From assembly GCF_000003815.2 (NCBI RefSeq), contig NC_049988.1, positions 17,232,088 through 17,296,087 of the forward strand: a stretch of 64,000 nt of DNA, read 5' to 3'. Below, piece after piece: positions 1-12,500 of the stretch. The stretch comes from Branchiostoma floridae (taxonomy: Eukaryota > Chordata > Leptocardii > Amphioxiformes > Branchiostomatidae). The position numbers and the translations under genes were made by a program. The notes under the pieces are model-generated. The model was not told the DNA's origin. It did no database searches and saw only the letters and a program-made list of their open reading frames with translations. The first letter of the stretch is position 1. Each line of letters begins with the position of its first letter.

Positions 1-138
1 TATGACACCATTCTGTCAGATATAATCTAAGCTAACTGTTCCCATGTATAAATGTAGGTCATGCAAATCTTGCTTCAAAAAAATTTAAGGTAAAAATATA
101 CATTTTGTAGCAAGAAAATGACATTGAGTGTTAGACAT

Positions 139-236
139 CCAGGTAGTAAGACACACCAAATAGCAATTACTCAAGATTTATATTTTACTGATATTCCAAA
201 ATCATGTCCAGTTGCTTGAGTAATTGCTATTAATCA
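139..236. repeat. Short foldback repeat, family of four in the window
   Basis: Arms CCAAATAGCAATTACTCAAG and TTGCTTGAGTAATTGCTATT, with a central AAAATCATGTCCAGTTGC. Related copies lie near 20748-20832, 34040-34150 and 42205-42425. The last has a longer loop containing an inner inverted repeat around AACCTGCTGTTCAACAAGAT. Confidence 0.6.
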
Positions 237-352
237 AGAAAGAAAGACTGGAGCTTTTTAAAGAGGCCACTAAATAGAATATTCCACCCTTATCTCCCAC
301 ATTTACAGACAAAAAGAAAACTACCCTAACAAAACCCACACATTATTGAAAA

Positions 353-492
353 GGTGGGATCCTTCAAAAAACGTTGTTATAGAGGCCTTCTCAAGATTGT
401 CTTCAACACCTAAGTATCTGAATTGTAACTTTAACATTCGGTGTTCAAGACAATCTTGGGAAGACCTCTATATTAACGTTTTTTGAGGTGGC
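353..492. repeat. Foldback (MITE-like) element
   Basis: Arms of about 50 bp around TTCAAAAAACGTTGTTATAG and its complement (TATTAACGTTTTTTGA) enclose about 40 bp. A half copy (ACAATCTCGTGAAGGCCTCT) occurs near 28222-28275. No coding capacity. Confidence 0.65.
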
Positions 493-1739
493 AGTATAAT
501 GACACCTGGTGGAATTATGAGAATGTATGTTATATGATACATTTTAAAATGTACATCAAAAATTTGGAATAAAAGTGGAACCCAACTGCTGGTAATTGTA
601 TTACAGCCAACTGCATATAATTCGGGGAATTGCATAGAAACTGAAAACCTAAATCATTTCCCATTTACCCCTGGCCAATATAGATCAAATGGCATAATTG
701 CATGAGCCATTACTTCCCCTACGTACTTACCAGTACTATGGGGAGCTATGTAAGCCTGCCACACAGCACGTTTTGACGGTGTCAAAAGTGTACAGGAAAC
801 ACGCAATGACGGCAGTCCCAAGGCGCCATATGGGGTATCCACAACGGCTGTTTCTTACGGTCTAAACATTGATAAAAGACACAAACAGTGGACTATACTC
901 GGTCACAAAATAGATTAACAATCATACTTTACGATCTTTTAATTTCTATGAACGACAGGGCTTACGAAAATACCGAATTTGCCAAGTTCGTACGGAGCGC
1001 CTGTCAGAACAAGCGAGCGCGGATCTTGAAGATCGTTCAACTATCCCGTCCTGAAAATAAATAAAAACAGCACCAAAACTATCAACTTTTCCACTTCTTA
1101 TAATCTTCAAATGTCATACTTATGATTTGCTTCGCTGAATCTGCCAGTAATGGGACTAGTACTACCTTCACCTTTCCCTTTACTTAGCAAGATCAATGAA
1201 GACAATCATTCTAGTGTAACACTGGCCTTCCCAGCACATAAACGAACTTGTTTCAAGACTGGATCCAAAAACGTCATAGCTTTTTATCAGTTACCTGCTG
1301 AAGGCAAAAACTAGGTTGTGTCCCTAAAGACTTCTTCGTTGAGTTTCTTTCATCTTAATCTGTCAAGGCCTGTGGCCAATTAGCGTATTAATGACATAAT
1401 CAATGGCCAGACCTGTCTAACCTGTTGTGTAACAAGGCTACATGGAGTCGTGACAATCAGCTACATGATTATGATTATTGTGATTGTGCAACCGTTACGC
1501 AGTCGACCAGTCTTGTCTGGGATTTCTGAGCTGTTGTCTGGTGGACATAGGTCACTCTTACAATCTCTAAATTTAGGACCTTGGGGCTGCATTGTTCCCA
1601 GCAGTTTTTGTTCATCCTTTTTTTCTTTCTTAATTGTTTGTTCCGTATTAACGGCAAACAGTAGAGTGAAAAAAACAGTTTTGTACAGGGGCTACTAGCT
1701 ACAACTTTGATGTTTGCTTCTCTCATCCGAGCTCTTTAT
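493..1739. other. No gene recognised
   Basis: Apart from the foldback elements to the left, this stretch has no reading frame with family features and no clear RNA gene. Around 960-1060 the GC content rises briefly (TACGGAGCGCCTGTCAG). A minus-strand frame at 654-842 is open but matches no domain I know and lacks dynein motifs. Confidence 0.6.
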
Positions 1740-1985
1740 GATAAGAGCAGTAGGTTTTTTAACATGCTTGAGGTGTGGCTTTTCTCAAACACGGGATCTC
1801 CTGTTTATTTTTCTAATCTGAGAGGACTTTCGTAACTGCAGCTAGGTAGTACTCATTTTCGTTTGAAGTAAGGAAATAGGTCTAAAGTCCCATACCCAAG
1901 GGCACAACGTTGGTGTCTGCTAGGAATTCGAACCCTGAACTTTTAGATTTGAAGTCAACAGCTCTAAACGGAAGACAACCTTGCC
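1740..1985 (-). mobile_element. tRNA-headed SINE ending just upstream of the opsin start
   Basis: On the minus strand the order is a tRNA-type B box (GGTTCGAATTCC), the core GTGCCCTTGGG, and a body ending CCACACCTCAAGCATGTTAA. This order matches copies at 38674-38935 and 61491-61862. It ends about 45 bp before the opsin ATG, so it probably contributes the opsin 5' flank or 5' UTR. Internal divergence suggests an old copy. Confidence 0.65.
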
Positions 1986-2030
1986 AACCGGAAGACCACC
2001 TTTCTACTACAGAAAAAGCAGCCCTCAAAC

Positions 2031-5000
2031 ATGGACTTCTTTCTCGACAATTCAAGCAACAGTTTTCCTGTCCTCTGTAATAAGGTAATGTTGACAGGAA
2101 ACGAGAGTGTGTCGGGCGACGGAAACCTGACGGGCTGCATTGTAGGGGAACATTTCTGCACCAGTCAGATTGTGAATGCAACCCTTATCCTGTTGTTTGG
2201 AGTGACCGGAGCAGTGGGGAACACTTTGGCTCTCTACGCTTTTATCAGGTAAGTGCAAGGTTCTATTATATTACATATAACTAGTATTCTGTAAACTTAA
2301 TTCAGTATGTCTTGTCAAAACATACACAAATTTTCTAAGGGATTTCTAACCTTAAGAGGCATCTCAAAATGATTTTTGATATTCCAGGAAATTAATGGCT
2401 ATAAAATGGCTTTCCATTTCTCTGCTTAACGCTATTCTGGTAATATTCTGTTTTTTTGTGGATTCTAATAAATTTAGCTTTCTATTTGTACCTTTTCTTT
2501 AGATAAATTAAAACAATTAAGCTCTTTTGTTATTCTGAGAAGAAAGTTTGTCACACCAAAAACACTGAATGAATTCCGGTGGGATTTTTAATTTCAACTG
2601 ACAACAGGAAAAACAAGTCTTAGGATATAATTGAATTATTTGTTTGCTTGAACCTTTATTCATTCATGAGAAAGCTCAAATTGGCCTGCAGGCTGCTTTT
2701 CATAGATACACAAGTATTACAGTTTACAACCAAAATTGCTTGAAAAATCTTTAAACTTTGACTTTTTCAAAAAGATATCCATATTCAGAGATTTTTGTTA
2801 AGTGCTACGATTCATGAATTACTAAAAAGAGTATTGTTCAGCTATAAAACCTCACATTTACTGTCCATGGTACTGAATGTACAGTGTTGGTGTCTACATA
2901 CTGTAAATGCAGAAATGTTCGCGGTGGATTTATGTTCGCGGTTTTTGCGTTGGCCATTTCACCGCAAATTTAAAACCACCGCGAACATTTTTCCAGGGCA
3001 TTAAGATACTACAGTGCATGGTGCTACCTCGAAATTAAAACCACCGCAAAAAGTCCTCTTTCCCACTACAGCAAAATTAAATCCCTGCGAACTTAAATGC
3101 ATTTACAGTATTGTATTTCCTATTTGTTTGATAGGGCAGAGAAGTGGCTGTATATAGTGCTTGATTAATGTTTGAGAGAACTACAGACAGTGTATGGATG
3201 GTACCCAGTATAATGATTTATGTAGTAAGTGTTTACTTAGGCCTACTGTCCATCCTTCGGCATAGTCCACGAACTAGCTCCCTCCATCTCCGGCGGTCCT
3301 GGTCCATTTACGTATTATTGTGGAAATTTTTATTGGTATTATTGTTTAAATCTAGGGCTCTACGAAAGCCTAAGAACTATCTGGTGGCCAACCTGTGCCT
3401 GAGCCAGTTGCTGATGTGTCTAGCCTACAGTCCGGTGACGGCAGTATCCAACTACCTACACAGATGGGTGGGTGGCTACATAGGTGAGTACAAAACATGT
3501 AGTTGTTCTCATTGGTTTCTTCCAATCAAACCAGTTCTAGAGTACGGCCATGGCGCATTGATACACCCGATCTCTTGATCTTGGAAGTTAATTGATGTGC
3601 AGTCGGGTCAGTACTTGGATGGGAGACCACCAAGGAAGACCGGATGCTGTACCCGGGCATACATTTGCACCAAAGACTCTTAAAAATGGTAGTACAGTCA
3701 AACCTGCCCAAGACGACCACCCGGGGGACTGGGAAAAAACGGTCGATTTGGACAGGTGGTCGCTGAGAAGAGTATTGACTCAAAACATGCCCGATGCAAA
3801 ATATAAATGGTTTCCGTTGTGTTTAATGGCAAATAGCAAGCACACTGCAAGCAAGCAAAGAAGCGAGGTCTTTAATGTCAAATACGACATGCACACTGTA
3901 AATTGTAAATTTAACCCCGAGCTTTTATACGATACAGTGTTTTAAAGCTCAATATTTGTACACTAACGTTTTAGACCGTAAGGGAACTTTGATGCTGTCA
4001 GTTACCATACAAGCCTTTTATATGCATCGCTGTGTTCTTGATCGCCGTATCTGAATCAACTACAATGCACCTTTCGATTTCGATGCCCGGTACGTCCCGA
4101 TAGCGTACTTACCCACGGGTGAATGTACAGTAAGGTTGGCCAAAAGCACTCATACAGATCTTTCTTAAAAAGGTATGAGCTACACAGATCTTTCGTTAAA
4201 AAAGTATGAGGCTATATACGTTTCAGCATTCGTTCACTTTGTAATGATATAGATTTTCAAAAAAACGTCTGTAACAACTAAATTCGGATTTTCTTACAAC
4301 GAAATTTCCTCCCATATTACAGTAGACTGTCTCATTGACCCACCCATTGACCGCCACCATCTTTATTCTAAACCTAACGTCGCAACGGCAGTCAAAATCC
4401 GATGCAAACTGGCCGGTTTCGGCATAAAATCGCACTAGTTATCATAAAAAAATCGATGAAAACCTCAATTTTGAAAATGATACGGTCGTTATGGGTCCCA
4501 ATTTGGGCCGGTCGCGGTCGCGTTGGCCAGGTGGTCGTTGAGAAAAGGTCGCTTAATGCTTATGTCAATGGGAAAAAAAATCGGGGCCGAGAAAAAGCGG
4601 TCGAAATGGCCAGGTGGTCGCTGAGAAGAGGTGGTCGCTCGGGCAGGTTTGACTGTACATAGATGTAGTTCTTTCTCTGCTAAGAGGAGGAGTATGGAAG
4701 CTAAACACACTACACCACCAGTGGACTAGCCCCCTGCTGTAGTGCTTGCACCTATGTGTGTGTATATATTCCTCATGCATTTTGACAAACCAACTATTGC
4801 TAAACCCATACAGTCCTACATTTTCACTATTACCAAGAAGCGAGAAGAAGCCAAACTTCTGTGTTATACTTAGGATCTGTGGTATGCATGATCTGTCTTT
4901 GTTGTGACCTGGACTAAGCTAAGTTGGGCAAAAAAATGTACAATAAAGGTCTTAATTCATTCACTCATTATTTTTCTACAGGGTGCCAGGTGGTGGGCTT

Positions 5001-5685
5001 TCTGACTGGCACGGCCTGCATGGTGTCCATCCTGTCAATCACAGCCATCGCTAGGCAACGGTTGGGCGTGGTCAGGGCCCCTCTACACAGCCTCACAGCC
5101 TTCACACACTCAACAGAGCTGAAGCGACTGGCCCTCATTTGGTTGATATCCATAGTTTCGATACTACCTCCCTTAACTGGGTGGAACCGTTTTGTCGTAG
5201 ACCCTATCCAGTTCAGCGCTACGATGGATTACTTGTCGACTGACACACCTTCGAAAGCGTACATTATAGCTCTGATGGTCTTTGGGTTCTTTATCCCACT
5301 GGCGGACATTTGCTACTGCTACAGTTACATATTGTACACAGTTGTTAAACTTGGACGTGGCAAACTCATTAGAAAGAGCACCAAAAAAGGGGTGAACGAG
5401 ATCAGCATTGCACTTGGTGCACTTATGATCACATCACTGTTCTGTGTCTGCTGGTTTCCATATATGGTTGTAGTGATTCTGGGTATGTCAGAAGCATACA
5501 TACCCCCAGAACTAGCTATGGCTGCCTCTCCACTTGCTAAACTGTCCACAACTATTAATTCCATCTTGTTTGCGCTTTCGCTGCCTGCTTTTCGAAGGCA
5601 TTTCTTTCCGAGTAAGAAAGTGTACAGACCGAGTGCAACAGCTATGAAAACATATGACAGGTCAAAGAAGACCTGGAATTCATAA
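2031..5685 (+). CDS. Divergent opsin (retinal-binding GPCR), 3 exons, 349 aa
   Basis: Exons 2031-2248, 3356-3483 and 4982-5685 join in frame (intron phases 2 and 1; donors GTAAGT and GTGAGT, acceptors TCTAG and CTACAG) into 349 residues. Seven membrane segments are visible. The N-terminus has N-glycosylation sequons at N7, N24, N32 and N49. TM1 ends near R73; the LRKPKNYLVANL loop/TM2 follows; C117 is the conserved TM3 cysteine; TM6 carries CWFPY (272-276). K302 in PLAKLSTTIN aligns with the retinal Schiff-base lysine, six residues before N308, which is the main reason for calling it an opsin. Oddities against bovine rhodopsin: V120 replaces counterion E113, A195 replaces disulphide C187, QRL (141-143) replaces E/DRY, and N308-S-I-L-F replaces NPxxY. 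D189 occupies the E181 position. Start chosen as the first ATG giving a complete N-terminus. Opsin identity is secure; subfamily is not, and signalling competence is uncertain. Confidence 0.9.
2899..3110. mobile_element. MITE with TACTGTAAATGCA inverted ends (opsin intron 1)
   Basis: About 210 bp bounded by TACTGTAAATGC and GCATTTACAGTA, filled with GTTCGCGGT / ACCGCGAAC inverted motifs. A related copy lies at 11482-11580. No coding capacity. Confidence 0.75.
3541..3654 (+). repeat. 5S rRNA-derived sequence (pseudogene or SINE head) in opsin intron 2
   Basis: About 110 bp resemble a eukaryotic 5S rRNA from its 5' end (AGTACGGCCAT) through the internal control region: ACCCGATCTC, GATCTTGGAAGTTAA, then AGTACTTGGATGGGAGACC and a 3' part ending GGATGCTGTAC. 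The RNA polymerase III A box, intermediate element and C box are recognisable. The stem in between is diverged and there is no clean T-run terminator, so it is not a functional 5S gene. It shares the unusual TACACCCGATC block with the minus-strand copy at 19918-20034, which points to a dispersed 5S-headed SINE. Confidence 0.8.
3692..4660. mobile_element. Non-autonomous DNA transposon with inverted ends in opsin intron 2
   Basis: The left end (from 3692) reads TACAGTCAAACCTGCCC followed by ACGACCAC; the right end (to about 4659) is its reverse complement, GTGGTCGC..GGGCAGGTTTGACTGTA. The subterminal motif AGGTGGTCGCTGAGAAGAG occurs near both ends. The 970 bp between has no transposase-like reading frame. 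The shorter element at 60757-60940 has related termini. It lies wholly in the intron, so the opsin coding sequence is unaffected. Confidence 0.7.
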
Positions 5686-5928
5686 AAGCAGTTACTGTAA
5701 TGTTATCTAAGAAAAATTTATTTATTTGTGCAGCTGTTTACAAACAGCCAGCGCTGCCCAACTAGCCGTAGGCTATTGCAGAGCCGTATCTAAGAAAAAT
5801 TATTGCGTAGCCGTATCTAAGAAAAATGTTGAAACACTTTAACTTGTTATCTTGTGACTGAAAAAAATTCCATCTATCAATTAGTAAATTACTTCAAAAC
5901 CTGCTGTTATATGATTTTCCTTGGAGAA

Positions 5929-5934
5929 AATAAA
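5929..5934 (+). promoter_or_regulatory. Opsin polyadenylation signal AATAAA
   Basis: An AATAAA lies 244 bp after the opsin stop codon, in AT-rich DNA with no competing gene on this strand. It would give a short 3' UTR. Positional inference only. Confidence 0.5.
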
Positions 5935-6536
5935 TATGTCTGCAGCATTTCTTTGTAATGTTGTACCTGACTAGTCTGCAATGATTGGAGTACAATGTTC
6001 TCTTATTTTGAGTGATATTAAAACGAAATGTTTGTTTAGATTCAATGTGTGTAGCGTGAAGTATTCTATTTGACAAGAATTTGTGTGTATATATACTATA
6101 CATGTACACATGTAATGAGAACACAGACAAAATGATGATAATTCCTTTGTCAAGAAATTAAAACAGAGAATGTTGTGAAAAGCAATCAAAGGATCCTTTC
6201 GTGACTGTTTTTAAGTGAACAATTCACTTGCAACTTTGGTATCCACTTTTAAGAGCCTAATAATAGCCTTTATATTAAGTCTTAGCCACTGGAATGCTAA
6301 AAGGGGTTATAAAAAGTGCTGAATACTGTAGAACAGTGAGGCATCAAATAACATTGGATGTTCACTTCTATGTGATGACATACATTGTATTTTATAATTT
6401 TGCACATCATGTAAAATGTGGACATTTTCCTTCTGTCTTCAAGTGTCATCCACTGCACGTCTCTTTTGGTAACACTAGCATCCCTGTCGTAGGTGTTTGT
6501 GCAGAACCTTGCAGCTTGATTCTTTACCCTATCCTG

Positions 6537-6542
6537 TTTATT
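6537..6542 (-). promoter_or_regulatory. AATAAA on the dynein strand after a read-through stop
   Basis: If exon 57 is not spliced, the frame continues EEGKEKYFSLFFF and stops at 6578-6576; AATAAA on the same strand follows 34 bp later. This could make a short mRNA ending after AAA3. It may equally be chance in AT-rich DNA. Confidence 0.3.
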
Positions 6543-6575
6543 GAAAAAAGAAGAAAAAAGAAAAATATTTCATGT

Positions 6576-9500
6576 TCAGAAGAAGAAGAGAGAAAAATAT
6601 TTCTCTTTACCTTCCTCCCAGAAAAGTCTGTCTGCAAAAGTCCTGATGGCCTCGTGACACCACAGCCTTACCACCAGCTTCTGTAGGGGCGGGGCCACCG
6701 GGGTGTCGCTATGGTTACCGGCCCAGCTCAGGCCACGCCTTGGGGTCCTCCCATCTCCGGCATCCTCTGAGGGAGGCACTGGGAAGATGCTGACCGATTT
6801 TCCTGCAGGAGAAAGAAAGTTGGAATTGAAATTCAGTGGCCTATGGGCAGCTTTTCTCCATTTGGAGTAATGATACACTATTATATAAAGTTTATCTATA
6901 AATCTCCTGCGTCCTCTGATGGAGGAACTGGGAAGATGCTGACCGATTTTCCTGCAGGAGAAAGAAAGTTGGAATTGAAATTCAGTGGCCTATGGGCAGG
7001 TTTTCTCCATTTGGAGTAATAATGTATAATTATATAAAGTTCATTTATAAATGAATGTAAAATTTTCCTCCGGCATCTCCTGCATCCTCTGATGGGGGGA
7101 CTGGGAAGATGCTCACTGATTTTCCTGTAGAAAAACCATTAAGGTCAATAACCAAGATTGAAATATAGATGAAGTGACCCATTGAACAAAGGTAATACAA
7201 CTGGATAAAAATCAGAGTTTACTTCCAGACTTTTCAAGTGACATCCACCAGTCTTCTTCAGCATTACTTTTAACAGTACAGTAGAAGCCGTTTAATTGCA
7301 CTGTGGATTTGTCAGCGAATTCCATGCAAATATCCGACTGGTGCAATAATGCAAAGTTATCCAGCTGGACTGCATCAGTTTGGAATTTTGGGACTCTGTG
7401 CAATTAGCAGAAGTGTGCATTTATGCATTGTGCAATTAACTGGCTTTTACTGCATCTTGTTTGAATAATGTATACTTGTTGTTCATAGAAACAGCAGAAA
7501 CAGACAACACATATACACAAACAAGACAAAACAACTAAAACTTCTTGTACAAATAATGAAATAAAATACCTGTTCCTTCAGAAGTTGAGGTTGTATTAGA
7601 TTATTGATATAGTACATGTATTAGTTGTACATAGAAAATTGCAGAAACACAACACAGATACACAAACAAGACAAAATAACTAAAACTTCTTGTACAAATA
7701 ATGAAATACCTGTGCCTTCTGAAGTTGAGGTATCCCCCGACACCATACTCCACGTCCTTGAACTTGCCCTGGTCCTGACGGGGCGGGGCTTGCCCCTGAC
7801 CCTGGGGGTGAGCAGCAGCATGCCGTGGACGACCCTGGAGAGGTCGTGGAGCGAGAAGACGTGCAGGGCCTTCTGTGGGGTGGGGGGCAGGTGGGCCGAC
7901 ACCTGTCGGTAGAGGTCGTGGCAGGCAGACACGATCGCCTGAAGGGGTTAAAGGTAAGAGGTCATGACAAATGAAGTGCATCAGTGTGGCATTGAGGTGA
8001 GTAAAGTGTTAAACCTCAGACTTTGTATTCAGGGCATTTGGGGGGGGGGGGGCAGACACCAGTCTGTAGAGGTCATGGCAGGCAGACACGATCGCCTGAA
8101 GGGGTTAAAGGTGAGAGGTTATGACACATGGAGCACATCAGAATGGTATTAAAAAGTGGTAAAACCTCAGACTTTGTATTTAGAGTCTTCTGGGGGGTGG
8201 GGGGAAGGTGGGCTGACACATGTCGGTAGAGGTCGTGGCAGGCAGACACACGATCGCCTAAAGGGGTTAAAGGTCAAAGGTCATGACAAATGGAGTGCAT
8301 CAGAATGGTATTAAAAAGTGGTAAAACCTCAGACTTTGTATTTAGAGACTTCTGGGTGGTGGGGGGCAGGTGGGTCGACACCTATCTGTAGAGGTCGTGG
8401 CAGGAAGACACGATTGCCTGAAGGATTAAGGTCAGAGGTCATCGCACATAGAAACTTTACTTGCCCTAACTAACTTTTCATTTGTCTGGACATTTAAATG
8501 ACATTTGTCTAAGAATTTTCAATTCCATCAATGGAATTTTTTTTGTTGTTCAATGCCCTATTTTTCTGTGTTGACCAACCCTTGATGCTATAACTGTGAC
8601 AGCTAGTAGTAAGAAGACATATCAAAATCTCTGTCATGGAAAGATTGGACAAGTGTGGTAGGACATGCACTTGCCCAATCAGCACTTTCACTTGCCCTGG
8701 GCAATTGTGATAACTTGGAATCCAGTTTATTTGTGGCTTGGCCTACATAGCTAGTGCAGGCTCTCCACGGAGTGGATGAAGCTATACCCTGAGTATTTGT
8801 TTACATCCGGTCGGATTTTCACACAGTAGGGGTTTTGCCCAGTGGGAGTAATTGCCCACACATTGATGGCTAATTACAAAATGTACATTATGTAACTCCC
8901 CCCTGTGGAAAACCCATGCTGGGCACGAAAGATTACCTCTGCAGGAGAAAGATTCTATATATATTTAATATATATGACCCAATTCAGGCTATATTAAGTC
9001 TATCTCTGTACCTGGTATATAATTGTAAATAAAATCTGAATCTGACTATTTTTCATTGGAAATGAAATCTGAATCTTGAGCATCATCTGTAGCCAAGCAT
9101 ATAGGGTCAGCCTTACTCTTCTTGAACAGTGTGCTGGGTTCTTTTATGTACAGAGTTTTTATACCCTAAGACCATGGTAAAATGCTAATCAATATCAGCC
9201 CTACAGTGTCAGCTCTAGCTAAATAGTCCTATACAAGAATGACAGTCTCTGCCACATAGGGCACATCTGTAAGCTGACTCAGGTCTGTTGCAGAGTTCTT
9301 TTTGCAGGATCCAGTTATTACACGATCCACAGGATCCGCTTATTATTACTGTAATTATATTACTACACTTACATTAGCCATGCGAGTGTGATGAGCCACA
9401 CTGTAAACGGGAAACTCCTCCAGCCAGGACTGCAGCATCCCTGGCCAGTGTACAGATTCTCATTATCCTACTTATGTATGTCATATCGTTTTAATTTTAC

Positions 9501-12500
9501 CCATTTCCTTGCTTCAGTAACAGTAATATTATTAGGAATTTAAACTTACATTAGCCATGCGAGTGTGATGTGCCACACTGTAAACAGGAAATTCCTCCAG
9601 CCAGGACTGCAGCATTCCAGTGTACAGCTTCTTCACACCGTCCAGAGATGGCGGGTGGAAGGCAATGACGGTGAACAGCCGAATCAGCCGGCGACTCATC
9701 TGGTGACAGGCTGCGCTGTTCCCAATGCCAGCAACAGCTGAGCAACAAAACGGTAATATTACACGACAGTTAGTCAAGTCTACAAGTAAATGTACTAGTC
9801 AATAAATCTAGATTAAGGACCACCTATCCATTGATTAACAGTCGAAACTGTAGTACAAACAGAAGTATAGAACCTTTGTGTGTTATATGTTATGTTTATT
9901 TTGATTGCCTTAACTTACTTTTTTTCTGCCTGTACTTACATGTACATGTAACAAGTTGGTCGAATTTTTGGGAAAAATGAACATTACAACAAGCTGCTAG
10001 GGGTGTCAAAATCGACATGGAATCATTTCAAGGTCTCATCAAGACCTACCCACATACTGAATATCAATACCATCCATCCAGGCATCCTTGAGTTATCCTG
10101 GTCTTCAACACACAAACAAATACACACACACACACATACACACATACAAATGCTACGGTAACCGAAAATATAACCTTGGCAAAGGTAGATACACAACATC
10201 TGTTTCGCATTACATGAATGGACTTTGAAATACAATTTGTAGTATTACCAAGGAGGTTTAAACCTTCTTGGTATTATGGAGTGACTATATAACCCTTACT
10301 GTTCAAGTCTTAGAAAACTATAACTGTCCAGTCAAAATGTTTATGTAGCATTTGTACATCTTGTCTACCAGTACATAATGCCCATACTAGAAAATGACAT
10401 GTACACAATATGTACTTACCAGGAGAAGTACAGGCAGCAACAAAAGCAGCATTACTGATAGGCTTGAAGCTGTGCTTGTCGATGTTGTAAACTCCCCCGT
10501 GCGCCATGATCTGTCGTAGAACCTCCAGACAAGGCTGTGTACCTGGTACAGCACACACAAAGGATTCAGTCATGAAGTTAGTAACTTTGTTTGTTGGATT
10601 GTTTGAACCTTTGTTTATTCAGGAAAGCTCAAAAATTAATCTGCCTGCAAGCTGCTTTTCATTGAGGTCATTAGGAAAGAGGCAAGGGTCAGACAAAGTA
10701 TATAACAGAGAACTGATACAATTAGGTCAAAGGTCAAAAATATATTAATTTTTGCTCCTACAGAACCTCTAGGAGAACCTCTACCTGGGGTATTAAAAAA
10801 GGCATCTTTGAGTTTCAGCACTTGCACAGACTTTACAAAAATGCAAGAATCACTGTCTATACAAATTGTACAAATCTTATGAAAAATAGAATTATTGAAT
10901 CACTATTCAAAAATGTATGCATTTTGGTTATTGGGTGTACTGACTTCTATCTTGGCCAACAGCTAGGGACTAACTCAATGGCAAGTTGCGCCAAGCAAAA
11001 TGTGGTTGCATTTGAAGGTGGGTATTTTGAGCACTGTACTCACCACAGTGGTCATTAGCTGCCATGTTGATGTCATCGATGAAGAAGACTTGTTGGTTGC
11101 TCATTTTCCCCTTGCTGCTGATGGTTCTGGCCGTGACGTTACGTTTGGTGAGCATGTCCATCTTGAACTCTATCACCTCTTGCAACTGGGAGGGTCTCAG
11201 GCCTGCAAAACGGAAGATAAACTATTTTGCATAAATCTGTCTGTACATATGTAAATACTTTACGTTTTGTGACCACATCTGAACTGTGAGCAGTGACACC
11301 TGTCCTGCAGTACAATGTGAACCAGTCAGAATTGCCCTGAAGAAGGTGACAGACGGTCACCAAACATTGGTGTGAATAAAGCAATGGTTGTGTAAAAAGA
11401 GTCTCTTTATTCAGAAGAGAAAAGAGATTTATTAGTACAATGCTATAGGTTGTAGGCCTATAGGCTGCAATGTTTTGCAAATACTGTAAATGCAGAAAGG
11501 TTTTGCAGTGGTTTTATGTTCGCGATTTTTGCGGTGGCCAGTTCACTGCAAACTTAAAACCACCACAAACTGCAAAAGGGAAGAAAGGCAAAGAGACAAG
11601 AGATTTATTAGTACAATGTACAGTGCTATGGGCTGCAGGCCTATAGGCTGCGATGCTTTGCAAATAAATCTCTAATAATCATGGAAGCTCATCTATGTTG
11701 GTAGTAATCATAGTACTAAATGATCACTGTCATCTTCTTCAGGATCAAAACTGAAACATGTACACCTTTGTGTTGGAAGAAAATTTAGTACTAAATTACT
11801 ACAAACACAGATGAGCTTCCATGATATTTCGAGAAGAGATTTGTTTGTAAAACATTGCTACCTATATGCTGAATTGTGTAATACATAACAAGAGAGAGTG
11901 ATCACATATCGTTCTTTTCTATTGCAATTAGAATTGGTAACGCTTGTCATAAAAACATCAAACAAAGAATAAAAATGTCTAAATGACTCAACATCATGAA
12001 AACATTCTATGCTAAAGATAAATAAGGTCTGATTTTTCTCAGACTGGTAGATACATGTATATGCTATCATAACTCTGTTTACCTAAAAGCAACAAGGAAT
12101 AACATTTATTAACTTCAATGGGAATCAAAGTAATACTGTAACAGCTACCTGAAGACATGGGAACGCGAGTCAAATTGTGCTTGGGTTGCACCAAGTTCTG
12201 CATAAGGGCTGTTTTCCCAACACCTGTGGAGCATGAAAGAAAAGCTTATTACGACATGGAATAACATTTTTTTTCTAGAAGAAAGGCAATCAGAGATGAC
12301 AGACATCATCCCCTTACCAACATTTCAAGTCCCACAGACAATAATAACAGCACTAAAGATTTATAGCAGAATCATACACAGCCACATAGATACCTACAGA
12401 CAGTCAATAAACATTATTTCACTGCCTTGAGGCCACGCCAATTTAATTTCTTGGTTCACGGATTTTTTCATAAAAAATATGGTGCGAAAGGGCGAAATAA

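Noticed and set aside
654-842. Minus-strand frame as a missing dynein exon
   Set aside because: No AAA4-6, stalk or C-terminal dynein motif, and no convincing splice sites in phase.
3541-3654. Functional 5S rRNA gene
   Set aside because: Too diverged in the stems, no T-run terminator, and a similarly altered copy exists elsewhere.
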